Source: Paraburkholderia elongata
Lineage (GTDB): Bacteria; Pseudomonadota; Gammaproteobacteria; Burkholderiales; Burkholderiaceae
NCBI RefSeq assembly: GCF_013177735.1
Contig: NZ_WOEZ01000117.1
Coordinates: 1-64,000 of the forward strand
Reading direction: 5' to 3'
DNA length: 64,000 nucleotides
The position numbers were made by a program, and so were the translations under genes. Below the pieces are notes generated by a model. The model was not told the DNA's origin. It was given only the letters and a program-made list of their open reading frames with translations, and ran no database searches. Below are positions 55,315-64,000 of this stretch, one piece after another (within the stretch, counting starts at the first letter, position 1; every line of letters starts with the position of its first letter).

Positions 55315-56556
55315 TCAGAGGCGCTCGATGATGATCGCCGGTGCCATGCCGCCCGCCGCGCACATGGTGACCAGACCGCGGCGGAGGTCTCGCCGTTCGA
55401 GTTCGTCGAGCATGGTGCCGATAAGGATGGCCCCTGTAGCACCGATCGGGTGGCCAAGCGCCATGGCGCCGCCATTCACATTCACCTTGTCCCGGTCGAG
55501 CTTGAGGTCGCGGATGAATTTCTCGGCAACAACGGCAAAGGCCTCGTTGATCTCGAACAGGTCGATATCGTCGAGTGTAAGCCCGGCCTTCGCGAGAACC
55601 TTCCGGGTTGCGGGCACCGGGGCATTCAGCATCAGCGTAGGACAATCGCCCATATTGGCCGCCGCAACAATACGTCCGCGCGGCTTAAGCCCGTGGGCGG
55701 CAGCATAGGACGGCGACGCCAGCAACAGGGCCGCAGCGCCGTCGACCACGCCGGAGGAGTTGCCCGCGTGATGCACGAACTGGATGTCTAGACCGGCGTA
55801 CCGGTCGTTGATAAGCTGGCGGAAGGTCTTACCGGTTGAGTCGACGGCAACGTCAGCGAGCGCCTCGAACGCCGGCTTCAGCCCGGCGAGGCCCTCCAGT
55901 GTCGTCTGCGGTCGCGGATACTCCTCGTGGTCAAGGGCAAGCGTATCGTCATCGTGATAGACGGACACCAGGCTCCGAGAGAAATGACCGCCGGCGATCG
56001 CCTTGGCTGCGCGTTGCTGGCTCTCGTAGGCCAGCGCATCGAGATCGCTGCGCGGAATCCCCTCGATGGTGGCGATTGCGTCGGCACAGATCCCCTGATT
56101 CGATTGCGGATGGAGCGCGCGCAGATGTAGGTTGCCGTTGTCAAAGACGTTAGGACCATCTTCGGGGCGTTTGCTTGCGTTGTTTACCGACATCATTTCC
56201 GTACCACCGGCAACTACAAGATCCTCAAAGCCCGCACGTATCGAGGCTGCCGCGATAGAGACGGCCGTAATCCCCGAGCCGCAGAACCGGTCCAGCGTGA
56301 CTCCGCTGCAGCGGATGTCATATCCTGCATCGAGCACGGACATGCGACCAAGGTCATTGGCTGACTTGCCGCGCTGCGCATTGGTACCCCAGACAACGTC
56401 GTCGACGTCAGCAGTGTTGATTCCTGTACGCTCCGCAAGTGCCTTGAGCACCGTTGCTCCGAGTCGCTGCGGGTGAATTTCACAAAGCGCGCCCTTGCCC
56501 ATTTTGCCGGTGCCGCGAGGCGTCCTGCACGCGTCGATGATTAGTGCTTCGGTCAT
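55315..56556 (-). CDS. Acetyl-CoA C-acyltransferase family thiolase
   Basis: This 413-residue protein starts at ATG 56556 after GAGGAG. Cys in LDRFCGSGITAVSIAA, His in MALGHPIGATGA and Cys in MCAAGGMAP form the complete thiolase site. It is longer and of a different subfamily from 28519-29691. The 21-base operator-like motif lies 41 bases upstream. With the downstream FadB-like gene it could form a minimal beta-oxidation unit under the same control as the large operon. Confidence 0.93.
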   Translation of the reverse strand: MTEALIIDACRTPRGTGKMGKGALCEIHPQRLGATVLKALAERTGINTADVDDVVWGTNAQRGKSANDLGRMSVLDAGYDIRCSGVTLDRFCGSGITAVSIAAASIRAGFEDLVVAGGTEMMSVNNASKRPEDGPNVFDNGNLHLRALHPQSNQGICADAIATIEGIPRSDLDALAYESQQRAAKAIAGGHFSRSLVSVYHDDDTLALDHEEYPRPQTTLEGLAGLKPAFEALADVAVDSTGKTFRQLINDRYAGLDIQFVHHAGNSSGVVDGAAALLLASPSYAAAHGLKPRGRIVAAANMGDCPTLMLNAPVPATRKVLAKAGLTLDDIDLFEINEAFAVVAEKFIRDLKLDRDKVNVNGGAMALGHPIGATGAILIGTMLDELERRDLRRGLVTMCAAGGMAPAIIIERL

Positions 56557-56596
56557 TCCGAGAACTCCTCGTTTAGTACGTAACAAAACACATGAA

Positions 56597-56617
56597 AACA
56601 TACTCATTAGTCAATGC
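56597..56617 (-). promoter_or_regulatory. Putative 21-base operator upstream of thiolase
   Basis: AACATAC-N6-GTCAATGC has the same spacing as at 13234 and 30726, but its N6 (TCATTA) and its surroundings differ. Its presence before an unrelated gene is the best evidence that the motif is functional. Confidence 0.6.
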
Positions 56618-56839
56618 ATATTACTATGTCGGATGTTTCATGGAAAAGCAACAGCCAAGTTTGAAAAAACTTAGCGGCGGGTTATCTACCTTGCAATGGC
56701 GTGGCATGCCGCCACGAATGAGATTGATAATCTTCGCAATGCGATGAGTTAGTTCCCCAACCACACCGCGCGACTGAATCATCGCTTCGGCGGCGAGGGT
56801 TTCCGTTTGTCCGATGGTATATTTGGCAGCGGGCAAGTC

Positions 56840-57530
56840 TAGGATCAACTTGCAATTGTCCTGGGGCCTATGGCCGCTGCTGCCGAGGCCTGCGACTTGA
56901 AACGCTCAGGCGTCTCAACCGAGTAGCCGCCCAAACCAGATTGGTACGCTCTGCGCGCATGTCGGCGAGTCGCAAGGAAGTACGTTCCGTACCTTCCTGT
57001 CGTCCGCATAAGGCAGAAAATCATGTTGGAGTGCTGGGCTAGGCATGATCCATGCCTTCTGGCCATTGACAATGAACCTTTTGCCATCACGCACTGCGCG
57101 CGCCCCAATTACAGGGAAGCCCGAACCGGTAGTGCGTCTGGAAAAGCCCTACGTCTACCAGTCGCGATCGTCGAGCACGCGCGGCAGCCGATGCCTGCGT
57201 TGTGCTGCGGATCCGCACCTAGTGAGCACGGGTCCGAAGCACCTCAATTCTGTAGAGAACGATTCGCCCCCCCAAAGACAAGGGCCGACTCGTTGTCGAA
57301 TATGAAGGGCCGCACAACAGACCGACCGATTCCGCCATAATTTGGTATCCAGTCCGCCCTGCCGCCTAAGGATGTGATGCCACGACGCCATGTACTCCCG
57401 CGACAACCGCAGTTCGTCAGCTACCTTGCTCGCAAATCGCACCGGCACTTCTCCGCGCAGGAATTCCCGCGCCCGGCCTTGAAACCGCTTCTCCGCCAGA
57501 CTGCATCCAGGTCCATCGTTGCCGTCTTCA
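56840..57530 (-). pseudogene. Acyl-CoA dehydrogenase N-terminal half, decayed
   Basis: Several frames match a large acyl-CoA dehydrogenase in order: REFLRGEVP-like start near 57510, ASKVADELRLSREYMASWHHILRRQG near 57400 (given here in parts), GSAAQRRHRLPRVLD near 57180, AVRDGKRFIVNGQKAW near 57060 and NMIFCLMRT near 57010. At least three frameshifts intervene, and about 100 codons around the substrate motif are missing. A frame at 56624-56848 may be a further piece, but I could not place it. Confidence 0.7.
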
Positions 57531-57769
57531 CATGCGCCTTACTTCCAGCATGCGAGGCTCACTCATAGAACATACCTCGATGTTTTTTTTAACGCCATTG
57601 TGGTATGTTCTACTCCTACCTACGCTGAGGGTACTAGTGCGGTGCCCTTTTGGGACGCCATGGCGAACCTGCATGCATCGACCGCTCAAAATACCCGGAC
57701 AAAAGCGCGTAGAGCGATGGGAGTTACCGAGCAAAAGGATGCTTGGCACGTTATTCGGAGCACAAGATG

Positions 57770-58262
57770 ACAACAGGATCGATTGCCACTTCGCCGGTGT
57801 TCGCACTCCTTCGCGATCCTTTCGTAAGAAATTTGCCAAGAACCACAGAAATCAAGTCGGAATCGCGCTGATCGTGAGCGGGGAAATGGTCGCAGATCTA
57901 TGGGCCGGTCGGGTCGATCCCGCGCGTACGCGGACTTGGACGCCAGACACGATCGTTACCATCCGGTCCTCGACCAATGGAATCCTCGGCACCTGGTTCG
58001 CCGTGGTTATCTATCGCAGACTCTCGTCTTGCGAGAACAACGTGTGCGAGTACTGGCCCGAGTTTGCCCCATCCGGCAAGAAAGAGATCACCATCGACAT
58101 GCTGCTGTCACACGAGGCCGGGCTCAGCGGCTTCATCGAGCCGGCAAGCGTTGACGAGCTTCTCTACGGCACGGCTGTCTCCGAATGGCTTGCGCAACAG
58201 CCACGTCAGTCGATGCCCGGCACCGTATCGAGTTGTTACGGCATGACGCTCGCGGTGCAATG
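57770..58262 (+). pseudogene. Serine hydrolase N-terminal fragment, catalytic Lys lost
   Basis: The frame GEMVADLWAGRVDPART ... MLLSHEAGLSGFIEP matches the first ~165 residues of the two intact serine hydrolases. The SxxK motif reads SSTN, so the catalytic lysine is gone. At about 58262 the frame passes directly into an SDR fragment. A long open frame (57532-58437) spans the fusion by chance. Confidence 0.83.
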
Positions 58263-58487
58263 GTCACGGTATACCATCAACGTCAACGCGATTGCATCTG
58301 GATGCTTTCCATTTGGAGATGATGGATACGATGATCGAGTGCACGGGCGAGTTCACCTATCGCTTCCCACGCAAAGCCATGGGCCGCCCGCTGCAATTAG
58401 ACTGAGCCCTTCTCTATCTGGCGTCCCTGCCAAGTGACTTTGCAACCGATGCCGTTATCAAGGTGGCCGACAGCCGGCATCCTCGAT
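58263..58487 (+). pseudogene. SDR C-terminal fragment fused to hydrolase remnant
   Basis: INVNAIASGCF, then in another frame EMMDTMIECTGEFTYRFPRK, and then LLYLASLPSDFATDAVIKV with HPR* match the last ~75 residues of the SDR at 17314-18087. There is one frameshift and one in-frame TGA. Plus-strand orientation shows this copied segment is inverted relative to the large operon. Confidence 0.82.
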
Positions 58488-58518
58488 GATCGGCGCCACC
58501 ATATCCCCAGGAGGATGT

Positions 58519-58956
58519 ATGCCCCAATCGCCGAAGAGCAGAATTGACATCGTGAGGGTCTATTTTCAGGAGATCGATGAGGGCCGCTTTCCGCATCAAC
58601 TCTTTACGTCCGACTTCGAATTCTACTTCCCTAAGTTCGGCGTCGGACGCGGTCTAGCGGAATTCGGGGAGCTTGCGGCGGGAATGATCGCCAGCGGCAA
58701 CAAGGTTGGCCATTGCCACGACTCGTTCAGTTTCATCGAAGCGGACCGGCATGTCGTCGTCGAAGGCGCAACCCGTGGGACCACCAGCGAGGGCACCGCG
58801 TGGAAAGGTGGCGACACCCCCGGTGGCAGGTTCAGCAGTATTTTCGATTTCGACAGAGAGGGCTTGATCGAACGGATGTTCGTCTACCTCGATCCGGACT
58901 ACGCTGGCGCCGACAAAGCTCGCTTTTACTGGAGGCGTGAGAAGCCGAGTTGGTAG
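58519..58956 (+). CDS. SnoaL/NTF2-like protein
   Basis: ATG 58519 after CCAGGAGG gives 145 residues. The pattern fits the cone-shaped NTF2 fold: helix RIDIVRVYFQEIDEG, FTSDFEFYFPKFGVGRGLAEF, then beta-strands ending FDREGLIERMFVYLDPDY. Such proteins are isomerases, cyclases, hydratases or binding proteins; ketosteroid isomerase and SnoaL are examples. Catalytic residues cannot be assigned. It is convergent with the tandem TetR gene, 20 bases apart. It might handle a cyclic or keto intermediate (inference). Confidence 0.78.
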   Translation: MPQSPKSRIDIVRVYFQEIDEGRFPHQLFTSDFEFYFPKFGVGRGLAEFGELAAGMIASGNKVGHCHDSFSFIEADRHVVVEGATRGTTSEGTAWKGGDTPGGRFSSIFDFDREGLIERMFVYLDPDYAGADKARFYWRREKPSW

Positions 58957-58976
58957 AGCATTGCTGAGCACATCGA

Positions 58977-60194
58977 TCAGCGCCGCCGAAGACCTAGGAG
59001 CAGGAAGCGACTGACTTCCTGAGCAATTTGCGCCGCACGCCGTTCATTTGCGGGAGGCAGCCACGTCGAAAGATAGGTAAAACTCCCCGGCGCGGCCAGC
59101 TTTACCGGTTCGAGATCGAAGGGACGCAGGCTGCCGTCTGCGATCCCTCGACGGGCAAGCTCAAAAGATCGTGCGGCCAGACGTTCATTTCGCTTCGCAA
59201 GCTTGGCCCGCGTCTTCGCCGGAAAGGCTCCAAGGCCCGTCGTAAGCCATAGCGGATAGATGTCACTGAGTTGTGCCTCGACGTCGAGTTCGATCGCCGT
59301 CATTGTCGCTTCAAGGCCTGTCTCGCAGGCCTCGGCCGCATCCATGACGCGCTCGTAAATGTCGAATGCGCGCGCGCAACAAAATGAGACAAACTCCGGT
59401 TTGCTCTCGAAATGATGGTAAAGCGCCCCCTTCGTCATGCCCATTTCCAACGCAATTTCGTCAAAGGAAACACCCGCTATGCCGCGACGATTGAAGAGCT
59501 TGGATCCAGTCCGAGCAAACTCCTCCATTCGCTGCTCGCGCTCAGTCCGTGGCGTATCGCCCAGGATTTCCGCAATCCGGCGATGGGTGCTCGGAAACCG
59601 GTTGCCTAGTGGCACCACACCGTTCATGACCATGTCCGGGATCGCCGCAGCCATTCTGGCGGCGAACTCCTGTTCGGACTTCTTCAACCAAATCCGAATC
59701 AGCGGCGCCCATGACAATACGCCGAAGATCGCCTGACAGACGACCTCCAGATCGCAGTCCCTGATCGAGCCGTCCTCTTGGCCTTCGCGCAACAAGGTCT
59801 TCAGGAGCTCGACGTTCTGCGCCCGGTCCTTGCGAACGGTGGCTTGCTGTTCGTCATCGAGTACCGCGATCTCGCTCAGGACAGCCACGGGGTAGTGATC
59901 GAGATCGACCGAGAGCTTGAGGAACATGCCGAGTCGCTCGGCCCCACTAACCGGCGTCTCGTAAGCCCGCAGCAGGTCACTCTGGGTGAGCGAGCAGGCG
60001 CGCCTATAGCACTGGAATACGAGGTCCTGTCGATCCGTGCAGTAGTTGTAGAGCGCTGCGCGCGTCAGGCCCACCCGCTTGGCGATCGAACTCAGGCTCG
60101 CGCCAGCTACACCGTCGCGGGTAAATTCCAGTGTCGCCTCGTCGATAACCGCAATGTGACGCGCCGCGCGCGCTTCAGCCATCAGTGAGCGCAT
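58977..60194 (-). CDS. Regulator with two TetR units in one chain (copy 2)
   Basis: The product has 405 residues from ATG 60194 (AGAGG upstream; GTG one codon earlier). It has helix-turn-helix units near 30-60 (GASLSSIAKRVGLTRAALYNY) and near 230-265 (GVSFDEIALEMGMTKGALYHHF), each with a TetR ligand domain. It aligns along its length with 31549-32808, including MRSL-AEARAARH and EVSRFLLLGLR ends. A weaker match to the 21-base motif lies about 115 bases upstream. It may control the thiolase, dioxygenase and hydrolase genes on this side. Confidence 0.88.
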   Translation of the reverse strand: MRSLMAEARAARHIAVIDEATLEFTRDGVAGASLSSIAKRVGLTRAALYNYCTDRQDLVFQCYRRACSLTQSDLLRAYETPVSGAERLGMFLKLSVDLDHYPVAVLSEIAVLDDEQQATVRKDRAQNVELLKTLLREGQEDGSIRDCDLEVVCQAIFGVLSWAPLIRIWLKKSEQEFAARMAAAIPDMVMNGVVPLGNRFPSTHRRIAEILGDTPRTEREQRMEEFARTGSKLFNRRGIAGVSFDEIALEMGMTKGALYHHFESKPEFVSFCCARAFDIYERVMDAAEACETGLEATMTAIELDVEAQLSDIYPLWLTTGLGAFPAKTRAKLAKRNERLAARSFELARRGIADGSLRPFDLEPVKLAAPGSFTYLSTWLPPANERRAAQIAQEVSRFLLLGLRRR

Positions 60195-60308
60195 CACGAC
60201 CTCTCATTGGCGACGGAGTCGCCAAGCATATGGAATCCGGAACGGGAAATTTGCGTGGAACCTGCTACACCGGGGTGACTATTGATAACTGGGAATTGGG
60301 GCCAGAAT

Positions 60309-60327
60309 GCATACATAAGCGACATTG
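60309..60327. promoter_or_regulatory. Weak match to the 21-base motif upstream of tandem TetR copy 2
   Basis: GCATAC-N6-GACATTG differs at two or three fixed positions from CATAC-N6-GTCAATG. If real it would suggest autoregulation. Alone it could be chance. Confidence 0.25.
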
Positions 60328-60654
60328 TAATTGACGACTAGGTTTCTAGTTTACCATTACACGCTTGACACTAGCTGCTCCGGATCAAATGCCAGCACCG
60401 GAGAGGCATCATACCGCATCCATTCGTCCCCAAACGGGCCGCATTGACCCAAACCCTTCACGAGTGGGAATTCTAAAAAATCGCTACCCAGTTCGCTCGA
60501 ACGCGATCACCTTGAACTGCGCGAGGCGCCGCCTGAGCCTACGCTGGGAGAAGGCCAGGGACCGGCGGCTCATTGGGCTCGGTCGTGGCCCAACTGGCCG
60601 AGGCGATAGGTTGTCGGCTTCGCCGGCGGAGTTGAGCGCTGTTGCTGGGTAGTC

Positions 60655-61117
60655 GAGGAGCTGAGGATCGACGATTGTGTCGACGGCACGGCCAACGATC
60701 TGCCCCGCGCGACTGCAGTGAGCGTTTCCAGAGAGCATCGCGTGTTTTCGGACGGCGTCGGCGGTCGCGTGGCCATGACCGCGGTGAATCTGCTGAACAC
60801 GCACGACTGCATGCTCTCATTCCGCGCCACTGCTGCCCGTCGATTTAGCTGGCGGGCCAACCATGGGACCGAGCACTACCCTACGCTGGATGGTAGGCAT
60901 CACGGAGGGGATCGAGGAGGTTCTGCGGCAGCGGAAGATCAAGTCCGAGGCATGGATCGTTGATGCTTTCTATCATGAACAACTCGAGGCCGAGGATGAT
61001 CTCCGACGTCTTATGCTTCAGGGTCGGCTGAAGGCGGTCACGATGTCGTCGAGGACTTCGAGAAACTGCCCGACGCGATCGTCGGACTCTACGGCGCAGG
61101 CCGATTCGACTCGTGAA
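60655..61117 (+). pseudogene. CurA/PTGR-like reductase C-terminal fragment
   Basis: VFSDGVGGRVAMTAVNLLN, then in another frame WMVGITEGIEEVL and KIKSEAWIVDAFYHEQLEAED, then VVEDFEKLPDAIVGLYGAG match the last ~140 residues of the reductase at 25617-26732. At least two frameshifts are present. The N-terminal domain is absent. It is on the opposite strand to the intact gene. Confidence 0.82.
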
Positions 61118-61134
61118 GGCTCAATTTAGTAACA

Positions 61135-61215
61135 CAGGCGATAACCTGGCTCGCTAAGGCCTCGTTTATCTCGACGAGATCGAAGTCGTCGACACGTAGA
61201 CGCTGGCGGCTCATC
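61135..61215 (-). pseudogene. Thiolase scrap
   Basis: The minus strand encodes LRVDDFDLVEINEALASQVIA, the conserved thiolase segment before the catalytic His. Nothing else of the gene remains. The short match is specific but small. Confidence 0.55.
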
Positions 61216-61492
61216 AGCCTAAGACGTACAGATCTCACGCTGCAACTGCGGCGTGACGCATACAATCGACATTGACCGAGTCATGTTTGGGACGGTGACA
61301 AACCGATAAAGTCCCACCCGCCGTGACGATGGCGCCGCACACCAAAGCACCGAGCGCATCCATCTTCGCCAGTCGGTTGAGAGACGTCCCGGCCCATGGC
61401 CTCGGCAAATGCGATGATCACAGGCTGATCAACAACTGCGTCCCCGTAGGTAAGTCGGCGCCCACGGGGACGTCAGGTGCGAGCCTCCTTGT

Positions 61493-62386
61493 TCACTCTA
61501 CAAAGTCGGTCGCAAACATGTGGCCCCAATAGTCGCCGACAGTATGATACTCAGATTGATAGGTTGGCGAAGAGCCCTCCGCACCATACTCGCAGAACCA
61601 TCCTGACGGAGTACTCATGTAGAAGGAGAACATGTTGTCATCGATATGGCGCCCGATATCGTTCAGGATCGGTATTTTCTCTTTCCGGACAATGTCATAG
61701 GTAAGACCAACGTCGTTCTGCTCTTCGACTTCGATCATAAGGTGATGAATCCGCTTGGGCGTATTGCCTGCACCAAACGCCACCATATGGTCTCGCCCCC
61801 CTTCGGCGGCCATGAATGTCAATTCAAAACGCCTTTCCCCCACCCCGAAGCGCATCTCCACATTGCCGCGCAGATCCATTAAGTCGCGATAAAAGCGGTA
61901 AGAGGCTTCTACGTCAATGTTCCGCACGATCATGTGGCCGAGACCGAGAGCGCCGGTCCTGAATTTGCCATGCATGCCGCGGCCGGGCCGATACGGCTGA
62001 TGTGTATCGACGAGTGGTCCGTGAAAAATCTCTATAGGAAGACCGGCGGGGTCCTTTACTCGCACATAATCGAGCACGCAGCGCTGCTCGGCTTCGGACG
62101 CCGTCGCACGTTCGAAAGCGATGCCCAACTCCTCGAGACGATTGATCGACGCCTGCAACTCTTCGGGGCCGGCTACGCGAAAGCCCGCATAAAGAATGTC
62201 GTCGGATGGGTCTTCATGCACGCGGATGCGATAATGCCAATAGTCCATCCGCAACCGCGCCCCACCCGGCTCATCGATCCAGTCAACACCCAGAACGTTC
62301 GTCGCATAATGCCGCCAAGCTGCAAGATCGCTCACACCGATGCCAAGATAACCAAGCTCGGTGACACCATAATCCTTTCTGGCCAT
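61493..62386 (-). CDS. Extradiol dioxygenase, type I VOC family (BphC/HsaC-like)
   Basis: ATG 62386 follows GGAGGAGAAGG and gives 297 residues in two VOC modules. The expected iron ligands are His in LGLGHMIVRN, His in KRIHHLMIEV and Glu in GWFCEYG. The N-terminal ELGYLGIGVSDLAAW and the final PSGWFCEYG are typical of 2,3-dihydroxybiphenyl-type enzymes, which open catechol rings next to the hydroxyls. It implies an aromatic intermediate, as in biphenyl, steroid or diterpene pathways. No ring-hydroxylating oxygenase or ring-cleavage-product hydrolase of the usual type is visible. Confidence 0.92.
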   Translation of the reverse strand: MARKDYGVTELGYLGIGVSDLAAWRHYATNVLGVDWIDEPGGARLRMDYWHYRIRVHEDPSDDILYAGFRVAGPEELQASINRLEELGIAFERATASEAEQRCVLDYVRVKDPAGLPIEIFHGPLVDTHQPYRPGRGMHGKFRTGALGLGHMIVRNIDVEASYRFYRDLMDLRGNVEMRFGVGERRFELTFMAAEGGRDHMVAFGAGNTPKRIHHLMIEVEEQNDVGLTYDIVRKEKIPILNDIGRHIDDNMFSFYMSTPSGWFCEYGAEGSSPTYQSEYHTVGDYWGHMFATDFVE

Positions 62387-62486
62387 CAGCCTTCTCCTCC
62401 TCACGTGAGCCATCGTGCACTTGCCTTAGGGTTATGGCACGCGGCAGATAAAGATTTGCAGCTCCACTTCTCCGCGCCGCACCGCG

Positions 62487-63617
62487 TCAGATGTCGTAAA
62501 CCGCTTTGACGAGATTGATGCGACGCGGATTGCGTTCCATCTGGTCGCTCATGTGATTCATGACGTAACCGACGGCGACGCCGGCAACCGGGTCAGCGTA
62601 GCAAAAGGCCCCCCCCCAGCCACCATGGCCGAACGCGGCCGTGTTCGGCCCAAAATCGCCGACGTGGTTGGTGAGAAACCCGGCGGACCAACTCCGCCGC
62701 ATCTGGCGCACTTCGTCGATCCCGTCAAACCGTAACTTCGTAGCTTCAGCGATGACGTCTGGCTTCACAAGCCGGGGGCCGTCATGACCTGCATCAAGCA
62801 ACAGGGCGCACATACTCGCCAGACTTCGTGCGTTGGCGAAACAATTGGCGGCAAAGAACTCCGAAGCCTGAAATTCGGGTGTCGCCTGCAACGGCACGTC
62901 GACGACAGGATTGATCAGCGCTCGCTGCGCCTCACTAGTGACCTTCACGGTTTTCGTCACATCCAATTTTTTGGATTCGATAAGGTCCGCCGCACGAGAC
63001 CGGTCGGCATGCGGAAGCCCAACGGAAATTTCCAACCCCAACTTGGCCTTGAGCTCATCGGCCACAAATTGTTTGATCGAGCGGCCCTCGACCCGTCTGA
63101 ACAGAGCGTCAGCAAGAATGCCGACAACGTTGCTATAGCCTGCTCGCTCACCGGGATTCCAAAACGGCTTCTGAGCTGCGAGCCGACAGGCGGCGGGCTC
63201 GCCCGCAAAAAGATCCTCGAGTGTGGCAGGCGTGTCAAAGCCGGTGATGCCGCTTTGGTGCGCAAGCAGCATGGCGACGGTGACATCACCTTTGCCCTCA
63301 GCCGCAAACTCCGGCCAATAGGTGCTCACCTTGTCTCCATAGGAAATGAGGCCCCGGTCGACCAGAATCGCGAAGCAAACGCCCGCAACTGCCTTGGAGA
63401 CGGACCAGACGCAAGCCACCGTATCGGCACTCCAGGGCGCTTGGCGCGCAGCGTCTTTCCAGCCGCCCCAGAGATTGGCCACCAACGCGCCGTCGGCTAT
63501 TACCGTGTAGCCGGCACCCACCTCACCCATCTCTCGAAAATTCCGAGCGAAGGCCTCGCGCAGTCGTTCATATTTCGGCGCGCAATAACCGTAAAGTACA
63601 ACGTCATCCGCCTGCAT
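62487..63617 (-). CDS. Serine hydrolase, class C beta-lactamase/EstB-like (copy 2)
   Basis: ATG 63617, with GAGGAG upstream, gives 376 residues. It aligns the start exactly with the 26844-27980 paralog (12 residues to the first Cys in both); the longer frame to 63674 is less likely. The SxxK motif is WSVSKAV, the Tyr motif AGYSNVVG and the late motif HGGWGGAFCYADP. No signal peptide is seen. It lies 100 bases downstream of the operator side and 100 bases upstream of the dioxygenase, so the two may be one operon. Confidence 0.9.
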   Translation of the reverse strand: MQADDVVLYGYCAPKYERLREAFARNFREMGEVGAGYTVIADGALVANLWGGWKDAARQAPWSADTVACVWSVSKAVAGVCFAILVDRGLISYGDKVSTYWPEFAAEGKGDVTVAMLLAHQSGITGFDTPATLEDLFAGEPAACRLAAQKPFWNPGERAGYSNVVGILADALFRRVEGRSIKQFVADELKAKLGLEISVGLPHADRSRAADLIESKKLDVTKTVKVTSEAQRALINPVVDVPLQATPEFQASEFFAANCFANARSLASMCALLLDAGHDGPRLVKPDVIAEATKLRFDGIDEVRQMRRSWSAGFLTNHVGDFGPNTAAFGHGGWGGAFCYADPVAGVAVGYVMNHMSDQMERNPRRINLVKAVYDI

Positions 63618-64000
63618 TTCGTTCGAACTCCTCACTGTCACCTCCGTTTGATAGGTAGCGCGTATGTTATCCATCTCGCTGTCTGTTTATATTATACGTC
63701 TTAGAAAGTTTATCTGACAAGTGCGTATGTTTTATTTTTTGGGCATGCTGATGTCCCGGATGTGTGCGATTTGACAGGAGGCGATAGACATGGAATCGTC
63801 CCCCAAGCGGTAACGGAACGATCGGTTGACATTTAAGATGCCACGGAGTCGCCGACGGCGTCATTGCGCATAACAGCATCAGGGGTTCGAGCACTCGTGG
63901 CCGGGCGTCGTCTTTCAGTTGCGGGTGACAACGCCTATCTCAAGTCCCTGATCGACTCCATGGGATACGCGCCCACACCAAGAGACGGGGCTGACGTGAC
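63618..64000. other. Right-end region
   Basis: It contains the reversed operator-like site and an AT-rich stretch (63680-63745) suited to a promoter. From about 63780 to the end, a short open plus-strand frame ends in the window edge, but no family is recognised. Confidence 0.45.
63711..63731 (+). promoter_or_regulatory. Putative 21-base operator (reverse orientation) upstream of serine hydrolase
   Basis: TGAC-N6-GTATGTT fits the reverse complement of AACATAC-N6-GTCA. It lacks the outer GCAT part. It lies about 95 bases from the hydrolase start in an AT-rich region. It is opposite in orientation to the other sites. Confidence 0.45.

Larger units (their letters stand above)
56557..57770. other. 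Region of decayed genes
   Basis: Apart from the operator-like site and the acyl-CoA dehydrogenase remnant listed separately, no intact gene is seen. Confidence 0.5.
60195..61492. other. Intergenic region with gene fragments
   Basis: The TetR promoter is at the left. Then come a reductase remnant (60655-61117) and a thiolase scrap (61135-61215). Between 61216 and 61492 no family is recognised. Confidence 0.5.

Noticed and set aside
57532..58437. Single 301-codon gene
   Set aside because: It is a chance open frame through a hydrolase remnant and an SDR remnant. The SxxK Lys is lost and the SDR part is partly out of frame.
1..64000. CRISPR arrays, tRNA, rRNA
   Set aside because: No regularly spaced repeats, cloverleaf-like CCA-ended segments or rRNA signature stretches were seen on reading both strands.

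Overview
The window reads as accessory DNA of a Burkholderiales bacterium. The ETF genes, the YEGT-type acyl-CoA dehydrogenase and the pntB fragment look most like Burkholderia/Paraburkholderia/Caballeronia; this genus guess comes from recalled protein similarity, not a search. I saw no rRNA, tRNA, CRISPR array or intact insertion sequence. Roughly a quarter of the window is decayed gene copies.

Layout. (1) 1-6.4 kb: a defence-like module. A leftward pair, a cut-off gene with a PD-(D/E)XK-like motif overlapping an 856-residue Cys-motif/alpha-solenoid protein, faces a rightward RloC/PrrC-like ATPase with a zinc-hook CPFC motif and an R-E-H triad like that of anticodon nucleases. (2) 7.0-8.7 kb: etfA-etfB, the electron acceptor for acyl-CoA dehydrogenases. 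(3) 9.0-13.3 kb: a collapsed, decayed second copy of the large operon in (5); its acyl-CoA dehydrogenase is identical at the base level to the intact copy. (4) 14.1-15.8 kb: a small gene and another acyl-CoA dehydrogenase. (5) 16.0-30.7 kb: a leftward operon of 13 genes: SDR, thiolase, a 79-residue protein, serine hydrolase, CurA/PTGR-like reductase, enoyl-CoA hydratase, FadB-like fusion, 2,4-dienoyl-CoA-reductase-like SDR, enoyl-CoA hydratase, a heteromeric acyl-CoA dehydrogenase pair, SDR and acyl-CoA dehydrogenase. A divergent regulator made of two TetR units in one chain lies upstream (31.5 kb). (6) 33-42.6 kb: an SDR, a pntB remnant, and a leftward operon of DUF1302 outer-membrane protein, DUF1329 protein, YCF48-like periplasmic protein, RND/MMPL transporter and SDR, a set found with uptake or handling of hydrophobic substrates. 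(7) 43-48.7 kb: a racemase fragment, YciI-like protein, cytochrome b561, IS5-type remnant, broken acyl-CoA synthetase, intact alpha-methylacyl-CoA racemase and a hydratase remnant. (8) 48.9-52.8 kb: a pirin, and a terpene synthase followed by a P450 that carries a one-base frameshift. (9) 52.9-64 kb: a second FadB-like fusion, thiolase, several decayed genes, an NTF2/SnoaL-like protein, a second tandem TetR, an extradiol dioxygenase and a second serine hydrolase.

Taken together, the genes point to CoA-dependent beta-oxidation of a hydrophobic, methyl-branched or alicyclic compound (terpenoid, isoprenoid or steroid-like). The racemase would fix the 2-methyl stereochemistry, the dehydrogenases feed ETF, and hydratases, dehydrogenases and thiolases shorten the chain. 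The substrate is inferred and not proven. A shared 21-base asymmetric motif lies upstream of the SDR operon, its decayed copy, the second thiolase and the second serine hydrolase. It may be the site of the tandem TetR proteins.
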